The notes beneath the pieces were generated by a model. That model was not told the DNA's origin. It ran no database searches and saw only the letters and a program-made list of their open reading frames with translations. Made by a program: the position numbers and the translations under genes. From Xaviernesmea oryzae (lineage in GTDB: Bacteria > Pseudomonadota > Alphaproteobacteria > Rhizobiales > Rhizobiaceae), in assembly GCF_900177415.1 (NCBI RefSeq), contig NZ_FXAF01000002.1, forward strand, positions 682,001-746,000: a stretch of DNA of 64,000 bases, read 5' to 3'. Below are positions 25,681-34,445 of the stretch, in pieces. Within the stretch, counting starts at the first letter, position 1, and each line of letters opens with the position of its first letter.

Positions 25681-26457
25681 TCAGCGACCCTGCCAAACGG
25701 GTGCCCGCTTCTCGCGGAACGCCGCAACCCCTTCGACCGCGTCCTCGCTCTGCAACGCCCGGATCAGTGCCGGCGTGCGCAACCCCTGCGCTTCGGCGGG
25801 GCTCAAGTGACCGGTGCGGTTCACCGTCTGTTTGATAGCCTTCAGGGAAAGGGGAGCGCAGGCGACGATCTCGCCCACCCACCGGTCCACGGCCGCGTCG
25901 AGTTCGTCATAGGGCACCGTCTCGTTGACGATGCCGAAGCCCTGCATCTCGGCGGCGGTGAACTGCCGGCCGGTCAGCATCACCGCCATCGCCTGGTTAT
26001 GGGCGATTTTCCGCTGCAGCAGCACCATGCCGCCGTCGAGCGGCATGCGGCCGACGCGGGCCTCCGGCAGGCCGAACTTCGCCGTATCCGCGGCGATCAC
26101 GATATCACAGCCGAGCACCATCTCGAAACCGCCGCCGAGCGCGTAGCCGTTGACGCGGGCGATCACCGGCACGTCGAGCGACTTGCGGAAGGCGAGGCCC
26201 CCGAAACCGTTGACGCGGCTTTCCGCCCAATATTCCAGCCCCGTCTTCGTACCGCTGCCCTTGAGATCGGCGCCGGTGCAGAAGGCCTTCTGGCCCGCAC
26301 CGGTCAGCACCACGCAACTGATGTCGTCGCGGGCCTCGATCTCCAGCCAGATGGCTTCGAGCTCCCGCTCTGTCTCCGCGTCCACCGCATTCATCCGCTC
26401 CGGACGGTCGAGCGTGACGCGCGCCACCCGGTTCTCGACGGAAAACCCGACGGTCAT
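25681..26457 (-). CDS. Enoyl-CoA hydratase/isomerase (crotonase, CaiD-like)
   Basis: A 258-residue crotonase. The oxyanion-hole segments AFCTGADLKG and NGYALGGGFEMVLGCD are present, and both acidic residues used by true hydratases are kept (Glu112 in GGGFE and Glu132 in LPEARVG). It should hydrate a 2-enoyl-CoA made after the adjacent CoA-transferase step. It overlaps the CoA-transferase stop (ATGA). Confidence 0.86.
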   Translation of the reverse strand: MTVGFSVENRVARVTLDRPERMNAVDAETERELEAIWLEIEARDDISCVVLTGAGQKAFCTGADLKGSGTKTGLEYWAESRVNGFGGLAFRKSLDVPVIARVNGYALGGGFEMVLGCDIVIAADTAKFGLPEARVGRMPLDGGMVLLQRKIAHNQAMAVMLTGRQFTAAEMQGFGIVNETVPYDELDAAVDRWVGEIVACAPLSLKAIKQTVNRTGHLSPAEAQGLRTPALIRALQSEDAVEGVAAFREKRAPVWQGR

Positions 26458-27626
26458 GCCGCATCTCCCCGCGTCGCTTCCAGCGATTGGGCTTCCAGCG
26501 AAGCGAGGATCTCGTCATTGTGCTGGCCGAGCCGGGGCGGCGGGATGCGGACCGAAACCGGCGCCGACGACATGTCGATCGGCGACCCGATCAGCCGGAT
26601 CGGTCCTGCCGCCGTCTCGCCGGCCTCAAGGATCATCTTGTTGATGATCGTCTGCTCGTCTTCCAGCGCCTCGGCGAGGTTGCGGACCGGTGCGCAGAGG
26701 ATATCCACCTCTTCCAGCCGCTTCAGCCAATGCGCGGTGCTGTTCTTGGCGAAATTCTCGCGGAAGATCGCCTGCAGCTCCGGCCGGTGCGCCATCTGGG
26801 CGTCGAAATCCTTGTAGCGCGGCTGCTGGGAGAGGTCCTCGATCTCAAGCGCGTTGCAGATGTCCTGAAGCGGGTTCTGCTTGAAGGCGCCGACCATGAC
26901 GATCGCGCCGTCCGTGGTGTCGAACACGCCGGTGAGCGGGAAGGCGCCCCAGTTCAGGTCCTTCTTGCGCATCATGTGCGCAGCACCTTCCTGCATCTGC
27001 ATCGCCAGCATGGAATTGTAGAGGCTGACGGCCACCTGCTGGCCTTCGCCTGTCTTTTCCCGGTGCAGCAGTGCCAGCAGGATGCCCTGCACGAGATGCA
27101 TGCCGGCGGAATAGTCGGCGAGCGGCGTCGCGTAGATCGAGGTCGGATGGGTATCGTCCGACTTGCGCCGCATGACGCCCGAAAGCGCCTGGGCGAGGAT
27201 GTCCTGGCCGCCCTTGTGCTGATAGGGGCCGGTAAGGCCGAAACCGGTGCCCACCGCATAGATCAGCCGCTTGTTGATCTTCTTCAGGTCCTCGTAGCCG
27301 AAGCCCATCCGCTCCATGACGCCGGGGCGGAAATTGTTGACGACCACGTCGGCGCCTTCGATCAGCGTCAGCACGGCCTCACACGCTTCCTTGAGCTTGA
27401 GGTCGAGCGCCAGGCTCTTCTTGTTGCGGTTCAGCGAGCAGAAGACGGGGTTGTTGAGCCCGTCCGGATCGGAGCCGAGCGACCACCGCGAAAGATCGCC
27501 GATCCGGCTCTTTTCGATCTTGATGACCTCCGCGCCGTAGTCGGCAAGCGTCTGGGTGCAGCAGGGGCCGAGCATGACCTGCGTGAAATCGATCACGCGG
27601 ATGCCGTCGAGTGGGAGAGAATTCAT
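26454..27626 (-). CDS. Family III CoA-transferase (CaiB/BaiF type)
   Basis: A 390-residue CoA-transferase starting MNSLPLDGIRVIDFTQVMLG, a typical opening for the family. The catalytic aspartate is probably Asp142 in GGQDILAQALSG. It would move CoA from a donor such as succinyl-CoA to the carboxylic acid handled by this operon. Both ends overlap neighbours by four bases, so stoichiometric production with the oxidoreductase and the crotonase is likely. Confidence 0.86.
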   Translation of the reverse strand: MNSLPLDGIRVIDFTQVMLGPCCTQTLADYGAEVIKIEKSRIGDLSRWSLGSDPDGLNNPVFCSLNRNKKSLALDLKLKEACEAVLTLIEGADVVVNNFRPGVMERMGFGYEDLKKINKRLIYAVGTGFGLTGPYQHKGGQDILAQALSGVMRRKSDDTHPTSIYATPLADYSAGMHLVQGILLALLHREKTGEGQQVAVSLYNSMLAMQMQEGAAHMMRKKDLNWGAFPLTGVFDTTDGAIVMVGAFKQNPLQDICNALEIEDLSQQPRYKDFDAQMAHRPELQAIFRENFAKNSTAHWLKRLEEVDILCAPVRNLAEALEDEQTIINKMILEAGETAAGPIRLIGSPIDMSSAPVSVRIPPPRLGQHNDEILASLEAQSLEATRGDAA

Positions 27627-28981
27627 TCTGCAGCCTCAAGGAATGTTGCATTTTCGGAAGGGACGTCGCCGGGATCGGCGCCCTGCGCCCGCATCTGTTT
27701 CCGGACCTTGGCGATATCGGCGTTCCTGACCGTCGTTCCCGCATTGAGCGCGACGACGGCGGCAACGCCCGCCGCCTCGCCCATGGCCATGCAGGGCGGG
27801 ATCTCGCGGCTCGATTTCTGCGCCTGCGGTGTCGCCGAATAATGCCGGCCGGCGACGATGAGCTGGTCCACCTCCCGCGGCAGCATCGACCGGTAGGGCG
27901 TGTAATAATCGCGGCCGCGGCAGACGGTGTCGGCAAAGTGGATGCGGTTCATCACGTCGTCCTTGGTCACGACGTATTCGCCTTCCAGGAGACGGGTCTG
28001 GCGCACGCCGGTCTGCGGCGCGAAATCCACCACATAGGCCTTTTCGAAGCCCGGCATCCTTTCCCGGGCGAAATCGAGCAGCCTGCCGATGCGGGCGCGA
28101 CCCTCGAACTCCGCCTTCGTCAGGTCCTCGGTCCTGAGGCCGGAGAGGTTCGGCATGTGCGGGCAGTTGAGCCACACCACACCCGGCAGCGGCGTCTTCA
28201 GCCACCAGAAGGACCAGCAGCCGCCGATCAGGCGCTTGGCCTCGTGATCGAGCTTCCTGAAGGCTTCCGGCTCCTCGAATTCGAAGCGCTCGGCAGCATC
28301 CGTGTCGACCCCGCCCCAGCGGGAGACGGTCGTCAGGATGAAGTTCGATTCCACATGCGAGGCGCCGGCCGAGGCCGCCACGTCGAGATCGCCGGTCGTA
28401 TCGATCACGACATCGCCGAGGATCGCCTCCAGTCCCGGTTTCGTCTGGCAGACGACGCCCTTGATGGTCTTGCCCTCCATGATGGCGGAGGAAAACCAGC
28501 TGTGCGTCCTGAGCTTCACGCCCGCTTCGGAGAGCATGTCGTAGGAAGCCCGCTTGAAGCCGTCCGGATCGAAGGCGGCCGAGAAGCAGATCGGGTGCGG
28601 CATGGATTGCGTGTGGAAATCGAACAGGCCCCAGCGCGCCCATCGCCGCCAGGCCTCCGGCGTCTCCCGGATGTCGAGCTCGCGGTCGCGTCCGGTCGGC
28701 GTGACGCAGAGATCCCATTTCTTCATCCGCTCGATCATCTCCATGCAGATGCCCTGCACGGTGATCTCCAGGCCGTTGATCATGTCGTCGAGCACCAGCA
28801 CCATGCCGCCGGCTGCAAGCCCGCCCACATAGGGATAGCGTTCCAGAAGGGTAACCTTGGCGCCGTTGCGGGCCGCCGAAACCGCCGCCGATATTCCGGC
28901 CGGCCCGCCGCCGACCACGACCACATCGGATCGGTCGACCACCGCGGCGTCGCGCGCCGCCTGAATGATTGTCTGCTGCAT
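27623..28981 (-). CDS. FAD-dependent oxidoreductase
   Basis: A 452-residue flavoprotein with the dinucleotide-binding motif VVVVGGGPAGISAAVSAARN and a LLERYPYVGGLAAGG segment, as in the FAD_oxidored family (PF12831). The second FAD contact is near CMAMGEAAGVAAVVALNAGT at the C-terminus. The start at 28981 follows GGGAG; an open stretch further upstream has no site. The substrate is unknown. It lies between the importer permease and the CoA-transferase genes, suggesting it oxidises the imported compound. Confidence 0.83.
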   Translation of the reverse strand: MQQTIIQAARDAAVVDRSDVVVVGGGPAGISAAVSAARNGAKVTLLERYPYVGGLAAGGMVLVLDDMINGLEITVQGICMEMIERMKKWDLCVTPTGRDRELDIRETPEAWRRWARWGLFDFHTQSMPHPICFSAAFDPDGFKRASYDMLSEAGVKLRTHSWFSSAIMEGKTIKGVVCQTKPGLEAILGDVVIDTTGDLDVAASAGASHVESNFILTTVSRWGGVDTDAAERFEFEEPEAFRKLDHEAKRLIGGCWSFWWLKTPLPGVVWLNCPHMPNLSGLRTEDLTKAEFEGRARIGRLLDFARERMPGFEKAYVVDFAPQTGVRQTRLLEGEYVVTKDDVMNRIHFADTVCRGRDYYTPYRSMLPREVDQLIVAGRHYSATPQAQKSSREIPPCMAMGEAAGVAAVVALNAGTTVRNADIAKVRKQMRAQGADPGDVPSENATFLEAAE

Positions 28982-29007
28982 GTTCAAAACTCCCAGAGAG
29001 CTCGGGC

Positions 29008-29838
29008 TCAGTGCGTGCCGGCCGGCTTCCACCGGACCATTTTCGCTTCGATCACCGAGACGATGAAGAAGAGGACGACGGCAAGTGCGGCGGCGACCAC
29101 GACCGTTGCGTAGAGCAGCGGCGAGCGGAAATTATAGGTCGCCTCGATGATGAGGGCGCCGAGACCGAAGCTCGAACCGATCCATTCGGCGACGATGGCG
29201 CCCATGACGCTGCTGGTCGCGGCGATCTTCAACGCCGCGAAGAGGAACGGCATGGAGCTCGGCAGCCGGACCTTCCAGAGGATCTCGGTATTGCTGGCCG
29301 AAAGAACCCGCATCAGATCGAGCATGGCCGGGCTCGCGGATTTCAGGCCTTGCACCATGTTGACCAGCGTCGGAAAGAAGCAGATCAGGCCGGCGATGAT
29401 GATCTTCGGCGCCAGGCCGTTCCCGAAGATCAGGACCAGGATCGGCGCGAGCGCGATGATCGGGATCGCCTTGATGAACACGGCGATCGGATAGAAGGCC
29501 TTTTCCGCGGTCGAACTGTGCACGAACCAGATCGCCAGAAGGATGGCGACGAGATTGCCGAAGACGAAGCCGAGGATCGTTTCGAGCACCGTCGGCAGAA
29601 GGTTGGCCCAGAGCATTCCGGCATTGTCGCGGAAGGCGAAGAAGACGTCGACCGGACTCGGCGCCATGAAGGTCGGGATCGCGAAGAACCAGACCACGAA
29701 CTGCCACAGGACCACCAGGCCGATCGCGGCAAGGATCGCCGGCATGTGCCTCGCGAAGACGCCGGCCGTCGCATCGAGGAGTGCGATCTTGCGGTCCGGC
29801 AGAGCCTCGGCCTTCCTGGAAGAAACGACGTGGCTCAT
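29008..29838 (-). CDS. ABC transporter permease, SsuC/TauC type
   Basis: A 276-residue inner-membrane permease with about six helices and the coupling loop DLMRVLSASNTEILWKVRLP around residue 185. The first ATG at 29844 sits too close to GGAGG, so the second one (29838) is chosen; it also gives the usual four-base overlap with the ATPase stop. It is the channel of the NMT1-type importer. Confidence 0.85.
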   Translation of the reverse strand: MSHVVSSRKAEALPDRKIALLDATAGVFARHMPAILAAIGLVVLWQFVVWFFAIPTFMAPSPVDVFFAFRDNAGMLWANLLPTVLETILGFVFGNLVAILLAIWFVHSSTAEKAFYPIAVFIKAIPIIALAPILVLIFGNGLAPKIIIAGLICFFPTLVNMVQGLKSASPAMLDLMRVLSASNTEILWKVRLPSSMPFLFAALKIAATSSVMGAIVAEWIGSSFGLGALIIEATYNFRSPLLYATVVVAAALAVVLFFIVSVIEAKMVRWKPAGTH

Positions 29839-30650
29839 AGGCATTCCTCCAGGCGGGCGCGCAAATGCGCGGTGACGCCGATGAATTCCACCGTGTCGCG
29901 CACCGAAAGCGAGCGCGGGAAGGGAAGATCGACCTTGGTGAATTCCTTGACGCGGCCGGGATGGGCCTGGAGCATCAGCACCTTCTGGCCGAGGAAGGCC
30001 GCCTCCGGGATGGAATGGGTGACGAACAGGATCGTCGTCCCCGTCTCCTGCCAGACGCGCAGCAGTTCCTCGTTCAGCCGGTCGCGGGTGATCTCGTCGA
30101 GCGCCCCGAAAGGCTCGTCCATCAGCAGGATGCGCGGCCGGGTGATGAGCGCGCGGGCGATCGCCACGCGCTGGCGCATCCCTCCCGAAAGCTCGTGCGG
30201 CAGCGCCTTCTCCCGCCCCTTCAGCCCCACCATTTCAAGAAGGGCATGCGGATCGGCGTGGTCGCCGGTCTCCGACCGCCTGCCGACTTCCAGCGGCAGA
30301 CAGATATTGTCGAGGACAGTCCGCCAGGGAAGCAGCGTCGCATCCTGGAAGACGAAGGCGAAATCCCGCCCCTCGCGCGCCTCCCGCGGGCTGCGCCCGA
30401 AGACGGAGATCGAGCCCTCGCTGATATGGACGAGGTCGGCGATGCACCTGAGAAGGGTCGATTTCCCGCAGCCCGACGGCCCCAGCATGGTCACGAAGGC
30501 GCCTTCCGGAATATCGACGGAAATATCGGAAAGCGCCGTGAATTCGTTGCTCCTGTCGCCGAACCGGACGTGCAGGTTCCGGACCGACACCGCCGGAGCC
30601 GCCGGCTCGGGCACCGGGACATTCGGCTTCAACTTCACCGCTCCCTGCAT
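29835..30650 (-). CDS. ABC transporter ATP-binding protein, SsuB/TauB type
   Basis: A 271-residue ATPase with Walker A GPSGCGKST, Q-loop AFVFQDATLLPW, signature LSGGMRQRVAIARAL, Walker B ILLMDEPFGALD and switch FVTHSIPEA. The first 20 residues are a Pro/Val-rich extension. It begins 5 bases after the binding-protein stop. Upstream bases remain open in this frame, making an apparent fusion, but that segment is the out-of-frame shadow of the binding-protein gene. Confidence 0.87.
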   Translation of the reverse strand: MQGAVKLKPNVPVPEPAAPAVSVRNLHVRFGDRSNEFTALSDISVDIPEGAFVTMLGPSGCGKSTLLRCIADLVHISEGSISVFGRSPREAREGRDFAFVFQDATLLPWRTVLDNICLPLEVGRRSETGDHADPHALLEMVGLKGREKALPHELSGGMRQRVAIARALITRPRILLMDEPFGALDEITRDRLNEELLRVWQETGTTILFVTHSIPEAAFLGQKVLMLQAHPGRVKEFTKVDLPFPRSLSVRDTVEFIGVTAHLRARLEECL

Positions 30651-30655
30651 GACGG

Positions 30656-31690
30656 TCACCCCACCTGTTTGCGGATGTCGGACGTGGCTTCGAGGATCGT
30701 GAAATCCGCGACGTCGTCCACCGTCGGAACGGTGCCCTTGAACTGTCCGAGATCGGCATAGGCCTTGATCTGGGCAGCCCAGTTCTCGCGCGTCATCGTG
30801 CCCCAGCCGGCAGCCTTGGTGGTGTCGCCGAAGGAGAAGTCGACGCAGGGGCCGACCGCCCTCAGTTCGCTCGGCTTGTCGAGGTTCGGATAGGCGCCGC
30901 AGAGATATTCCACGGCCTCCTGCTGGTTGTCGCGGACATAGCCCCAGCCCTTGGCGGCTGCGCGCGTGAAGCGTTGAAGGACATCGGCATGTTCGCCGAT
31001 CTGCTGGTCGGTCGTGTAGTAGACGTTGGCATAGAGCTGCAGACCGCTGTCCCACAGCATCATGTCGATGCGGTTGTCGCCGAGCACGTCGAGCGCATTG
31101 ACGTTGGTGAGCCAGCCGGTGACCGCATCGGCCTGGCCGGTGAGGAGCTGGTTCATGTCCGAGCCCATGTTGACCATCTTCACCTGGTCCTCGGCGATAC
31201 CGTTCCTGGCAAGCAGGGCGCGCAGCAGGATGAAGGCGGTCGGCTGGGTGGCGATCGTCTTGCCGATCATGTCCTTCGGCTCGCGGATCGGCTTGTCCTT
31301 CAGCGAGAAATAGGTGAACGGATGCTTCTGGTATCCCGACAGGAACGCCTTGACGGGCATGCCCGCCGACCGCGCCAGCATGACCGAAGGGCTCGACGAG
31401 ATCTGGCCGATGGCGGACTGGCCGGACGCGACGCCCGCCACGCCGTCGACGCTCGGTCCGCCGGGCACGATCTCGAATTCGATACCCTCTTCCTCGAAGA
31501 AGCCTTTCTTCACCGCCGTCACCTCGCCCAGCACGCCGTTCGAGGCGAGCCAGCCGAGCTGCATCCTGACCTTGGCCACGTCCTTGGCGAGGCCCGCCCT
31601 GATGCCGACGAAACTGGAGGCTGCGGCGAGGCCGCCGAGCGCAGCCGTCCGGGTCATGAAACGCCGGCGATTCATCATCAAATTGGACAT
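30656..31690 (-). CDS. ABC transporter substrate-binding protein, NMT1/THI5-like, Tat-exported
   Basis: A 344-residue binding protein. NRRRFMTRTAALGG is a twin-arginine signal, with cleavage near GLAKD. The mature protein has the NMT1/THI5-like pattern (MQLGWLASNGVLGEVTAVKK, PSVDGVAGVASGQSAIGQIS). The family binds thiamine pyrimidine precursors, aromatic sulfonates, taurine or other small organic anions. The catabolic genes that follow suggest a carbon or nitrogen source, not a vitamin. AAGGGGAAC precedes the ATG. Confidence 0.85.
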   Translation of the reverse strand: MSNLMMNRRRFMTRTAALGGLAAASSFVGIRAGLAKDVAKVRMQLGWLASNGVLGEVTAVKKGFFEEEGIEFEIVPGGPSVDGVAGVASGQSAIGQISSSPSVMLARSAGMPVKAFLSGYQKHPFTYFSLKDKPIREPKDMIGKTIATQPTAFILLRALLARNGIAEDQVKMVNMGSDMNQLLTGQADAVTGWLTNVNALDVLGDNRIDMMLWDSGLQLYANVYYTTDQQIGEHADVLQRFTRAAAKGWGYVRDNQQEAVEYLCGAYPNLDKPSELRAVGPCVDFSFGDTTKAAGWGTMTRENWAAQIKAYADLGQFKGTVPTVDDVADFTILEATSDIRKQVG

Positions 31691-31784
31691 CTTGTTCCCC
31701 TTGTTCTGCTCCGACACCGGATGTGCCGGCTTGGCTACGCCCGGTCTCGATCGCCGGATTGAGGGGAGGATGGCGCAATGTGGC

Positions 31785-31834
31785 GTTCTAATAAAGAACA
31801 ATATTTCGTATCTCTCGTTGCCGATAAGGCAACG
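31785..31834 (-). promoter_or_regulatory. Two perfect inverted repeats upstream of the eight-gene operon
   Basis: CGTTGCC-N5-GGCAACG (31816-31834) and GTTCT-N5-AGAAC (31785-31799), 95 to 144 bases before the binding-protein start. Both are exact and both have a 5-base spacer. The pair resembles a regulator-binding region for the LysR protein encoded in the operon, with the far site for recognition and the near site for activation. I cannot fix a -35/-10 with confidence. Confidence 0.45.
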
Positions 31835-32315
31835 CCTTTGCCAGCCGCAAGACGTCCTGACCCAATCCGGCCGCAGCACGAATGTCCGCGGCGGAGGGGT
31901 CTCCGCCACGGCCTGGTCCATCGGGATGGGCAGGCAGTAGGATCGGGTTGTATGGGTGTCAGGCTGGTCCGCCTGCCCCGCCGCCTCGGCTTTTCCGCAA
32001 GACATGGGTTCCGCGCCAGAAAACCCTTTCTTCCGGCGGTTGGCGCCCTGACGGCGCCTCCCCTGCCTCAACGACCATCACCGGACGCCGGATTGCTCCC
32101 CAGATGGGTGACCGGTTCGCGACCCGGCTCCCTGCCCGATGACGCGGTCAGGATAGGCCCTGCAGACCGGGCGTGGACGACGCGGGGATATTTTTCCGCT
32201 CCTCCCGTTGAAACGGAAGCAGGATTCTTTCACCACCGCCGGTTTCGTCCCCGCCTTAAGTTGCGTGGATCCGGCGGCATGGCTGCTCTCGTCAGACACG
32301 GGGCGGCGCCATGCA
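31835..32315. other. Non-coding gap with no supported gene
   Basis: About 480 bases upstream of the operon promoter region and downstream of the DUF2865 gene. I see no convincing gene, tRNA or riboswitch on either strand. In particular it has no recognisable TPP riboswitch elements despite the NMT1-type binding protein downstream. Confidence 0.5.
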
Positions 32316-33200
32316 CTACGGTTCCGGCAGGAGAGGAGGGCCGACGATCCTGACCGGTCTGTCGGTCAAAGGCTTGTCCTCTCCGCTGATGCTCGCCGTC
32401 GCCTCGTCCGATATCTGGTCCTGCTCCGTCTCCGGCCGCCCCACGGGGACTGGCACCACGCCCTGCGGAAGGTTTTCCGACATCATCCGTGCGAGCTGAA
32501 CTTCCTGGATCCGGTCCACATAACGCTCCCAGTCGCACCGCCGGAAGTTTCCGTCGTCGCGATACCGGAAGGCTGTCCGGAGATCCCTGTAGCTCGTGCC
32601 GTCGCGCACCGAAACCATCTCCTCCGTCTCGAGCGTCGGGTCCTGCCGAACATAGACCTCGATACCCTGATCCTCGCAGATGTACTGGCACTGCCTGAGG
32701 GTGACCTCCGCCGCAGCGGTACCCACGAATTGCGAATTGGGCGCAGGAAACAGATAGCCGTCCGAAAGCCGGACGCAATAAAGCATGGCATTGCCGTAGC
32801 CGGATTTCTTCGGCGCCGGTTGCTTTGGCTCCGCGCTTTTGCTTCTGGCTGGGGCACGGCAGGCTGCGGAAGCGGTTTTCCTGCCGCCAAGGTCTCTGCC
32901 GCCCCCCGATCTTCGCGCCTCTTCGATCTGGAACTGGACCTTTTTCCGCTGACTGGCGAGGTCGCGACAGGCGTTGAACAGGCCGCCGCCCTTCGACACC
33001 TCCTCCGTGCATTCGCGCTTGCGCTCCATCGACCGGATCGCCGCCAATTGTCTGGCGAGCTGGGCGATCTGCGGATCATTGACGCTTTTTGCCGAGCGGC
33101 TCTGACCTCCTGAAGGGGCGCAGCTTTCCGCACGTGATGCCGTCTGATCGACAAGCAGCGTAAGCGGGACGATAAGCGCTGCAAACCAGAAGCGGATCAT
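32316..33200 (-). CDS. DUF2865 domain protein, exported
   Basis: A 294-residue protein with a signal peptide (MIRFWFAALIVPLTLLVD, cleavage near SRAES). The N-terminal half is a charged helical region likely to form a coiled coil (residues 40-95). The DUF2865 core is at about 130-215 (MLYCVRLSDGYLFPAPNSQF, with CQYICEDQGIEVYV). Six or more cysteines suggest periplasmic disulfides. The family is confined to alphaproteobacteria and has no known function. Its start overlaps the stop of the small upstream gene (ATGA). Confidence 0.8.
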   Translation of the reverse strand: MIRFWFAALIVPLTLLVDQTASRAESCAPSGGQSRSAKSVNDPQIAQLARQLAAIRSMERKRECTEEVSKGGGLFNACRDLASQRKKVQFQIEEARRSGGGRDLGGRKTASAACRAPARSKSAEPKQPAPKKSGYGNAMLYCVRLSDGYLFPAPNSQFVGTAAAEVTLRQCQYICEDQGIEVYVRQDPTLETEEMVSVRDGTSYRDLRTAFRYRDDGNFRRCDWERYVDRIQEVQLARMMSENLPQGVVPVPVGRPETEQDQISDEATASISGEDKPLTDRPVRIVGPPLLPEP

Positions 33201-33466
33201 CGTCGGCGATCCACGTCGCTCGGCCGCTCCTGATCGACGGCCTTTCTTCCCTTATGGAGATAGGCAGCCGCAAGAGCAGGCTTCAGAACGGAATCGGGAT
33301 CAAGCCCTGCCACGAGGGCTGCCAGGGCCAGACGCAGATAGGAAGGCGGCACCGGCCCGTCGAGGGACCTCAAAGCCGCCACGGATAGCCCCAGCTTGTG
33401 GGCAATCTCCTTGTCCGACAAGGAAAGAGCCTTTGCCGCACTTGCCAGGTATCCCTTGGAGTTCAT
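33197..33466 (-). CDS. Small helical protein, possible HTH, unknown function
   Basis: An 89-residue protein, MNSKGYLASAAKALSLSDKE, with a Lys/Arg-rich C-terminus. The segment LSDKEIAHKLGLSVAALRSL resembles a helix-turn-helix, so DNA binding is possible but unproven. A GTG at 33478 would add four residues. It overlaps the DUF2865 gene by four bases and lies 12 bases after the SH3b gene, so the three genes form an operon. Confidence 0.55.
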   Translation of the reverse strand: MNSKGYLASAAKALSLSDKEIAHKLGLSVAALRSLDGPVPPSYLRLALAALVAGLDPDSVLKPALAAAYLHKGRKAVDQERPSDVDRRR

Positions 33467-33478
33467 GGGCGTTTCCAC

Positions 33479-33904
33479 TCAACGCGGTTGAGGTCTCGGC
33501 GGACGCCCGTGATGGGGAGGTCTGGGACGATGGCCCCAATGGGGAGGCCTCGGACGATGGCCCCAATGGGGCGGGCGCGGCCGGGATATGATGGGCAGGC
33601 CTATTATCGGGCCGACATGGATGATCGGCCGGCGCCGGTTCTGGTACAGCGCCTGCAGGTAGTTGCTGGAAGCCCAGCCCCGCCGGCCGGCGAAACTGAC
33701 ATCGCACCAGCTGTAGCCGGTAAGGCATCCCCGGATTGTGACCGTCGCCCCCGCCGGGATGGTGCCTATCCGTGCATACTCCGTTCCCGGGCCGGTTCTC
33801 ATGTTCACCGAGCCGGTGGCATAGGCATTCGCTGCTTCGGCCAATGAGGGGAGCGAGATCCCCATGAAAAGGGCAAGAGCCGCCGTAATGACTTTGGTTC
33901 GCAT
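33479..33904 (-). CDS. Secreted bacterial SH3 (SH3b) domain protein
   Basis: A 141-residue protein with a signal peptide (cleavage near LAEAAN) and one SH3b domain at residues 28-85 (GSVNMRTGPGTEYARIGTIP, then CDVSFAGRRGWASSNYLQ). Such domains usually bind peptidoglycan or other envelope components. The C-terminal 35 residues are a basic Pro/His/Trp tail made of nine-residue repeats. It is first in a three-gene operon. Confidence 0.85.
   Translation of the reverse strand: MRTKVITAALALFMGISLPSLAEAANAYATGSVNMRTGPGTEYARIGTIPAGATVTIRGCLTGYSWCDVSFAGRRGWASSNYLQALYQNRRRPIIHVGPIIGLPIISRPRPPHWGHRPRPPHWGHRPRPPHHGRPPRPQPR
33503..33583 (-). repeat. Three 27-bp tandem repeats in the SH3b gene
   Basis: Codes for RPRPPHWGH twice and a diverged third copy RPRPPHHGR (residues 108-134). 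The DNA repeats nearly exactly, so it is a recent in-frame expansion. Confidence 0.8.
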
Positions 33905-34105
33905 CGTTTCCTCGATCCGCTACGCTTTGCGTTGACGCTATAAATGCTGCAAATTACCAATAATCTCTCGGAGATCGGCGGGATGTCCCGCCGCCTCGAT
34001 AAGCTCTCAGGAGGGCTGTGCGACGCCCTTGTCGGTTACGGAAGAAAGTTGGACTGCCGGATCGGTTCGAGCTCCTTTGCCGATTTTACGCCTGTTCCGG
34101 GCGGG

Positions 34106-34405
34106 TTAGGACCGTGCCACCAGTCTGTTCTTGATGAGCCCGACGACGATCTGGACGATGGCGCCTGCGACGCCGCCGCCCACGAACTGGCCCGCGAGAG
34201 CCGCTATGTCGAACCCGGCCGTTGCGGCCGTGGCGTCGCCGGTTGCTCCGCCCAGCAGGGCTCCCAGCAACTGGCCTCCGCCGACCCCTCCGACCGCGCC
34301 GGCAATCAGATTGCCGATATTTCCGAGATCGGAGTCCTTCAGAACCTTGCCGCCGGCAGCTCCGCCGACAGCACCACCGATTATTTGTGCGAGAATGGCT
34401 TCCAT
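34106..34405 (-). CDS. Small glycine-zipper hydrophobic protein, unknown function
   Basis: A 99-residue protein dense in Gly, Ala and Val with GxxxG-type spacing (IIGGAVGGAAGGK, LIAGAVGGVGGGQLLGALLGG, GQFVGGGVAGAIVQIVVGLI). This favours membrane insertion or self-assembly. No signal peptide is evident, but the first segment is hydrophobic. Of two adjacent ATGs, 34405 has the better spacing from GGAGGAA. It sits 40 bases after (minus strand) the autotransporter gene. Similar conserved small proteins occur in rhizobia without a known role. Confidence 0.65.
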   Translation of the reverse strand: MEAILAQIIGGAVGGAAGGKVLKDSDLGNIGNLIAGAVGGVGGGQLLGALLGGATGDATAATAGFDIAALAGQFVGGGVAGAIVQIVVGLIKNRLVARS

Positions 34406-34445
34406 CATTTCCTCCACTTCCACCGGTCCGCTGACCGCCAGCGGA

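Noticed and set aside
29835..31778. An apparent 647-residue fusion of a binding protein and an ABC ATPase
   Set aside because: The upstream part is an out-of-frame reading of the NMT1-type binding-protein gene, which has its own intact frame, signal peptide and stop 5 bases before the ATPase start.
31691..31900. TPP riboswitch upstream of the NMT1/THI5-like binding protein
   Set aside because: The conserved CTGAGA-type and other thiamine-box segments are absent; the region shows palindromes only.
33500..33590. CRISPR-like short repeats
   Set aside because: The 27-bp repeats are contiguous without spacers and encode an in-frame peptide repeat in the SH3b gene.
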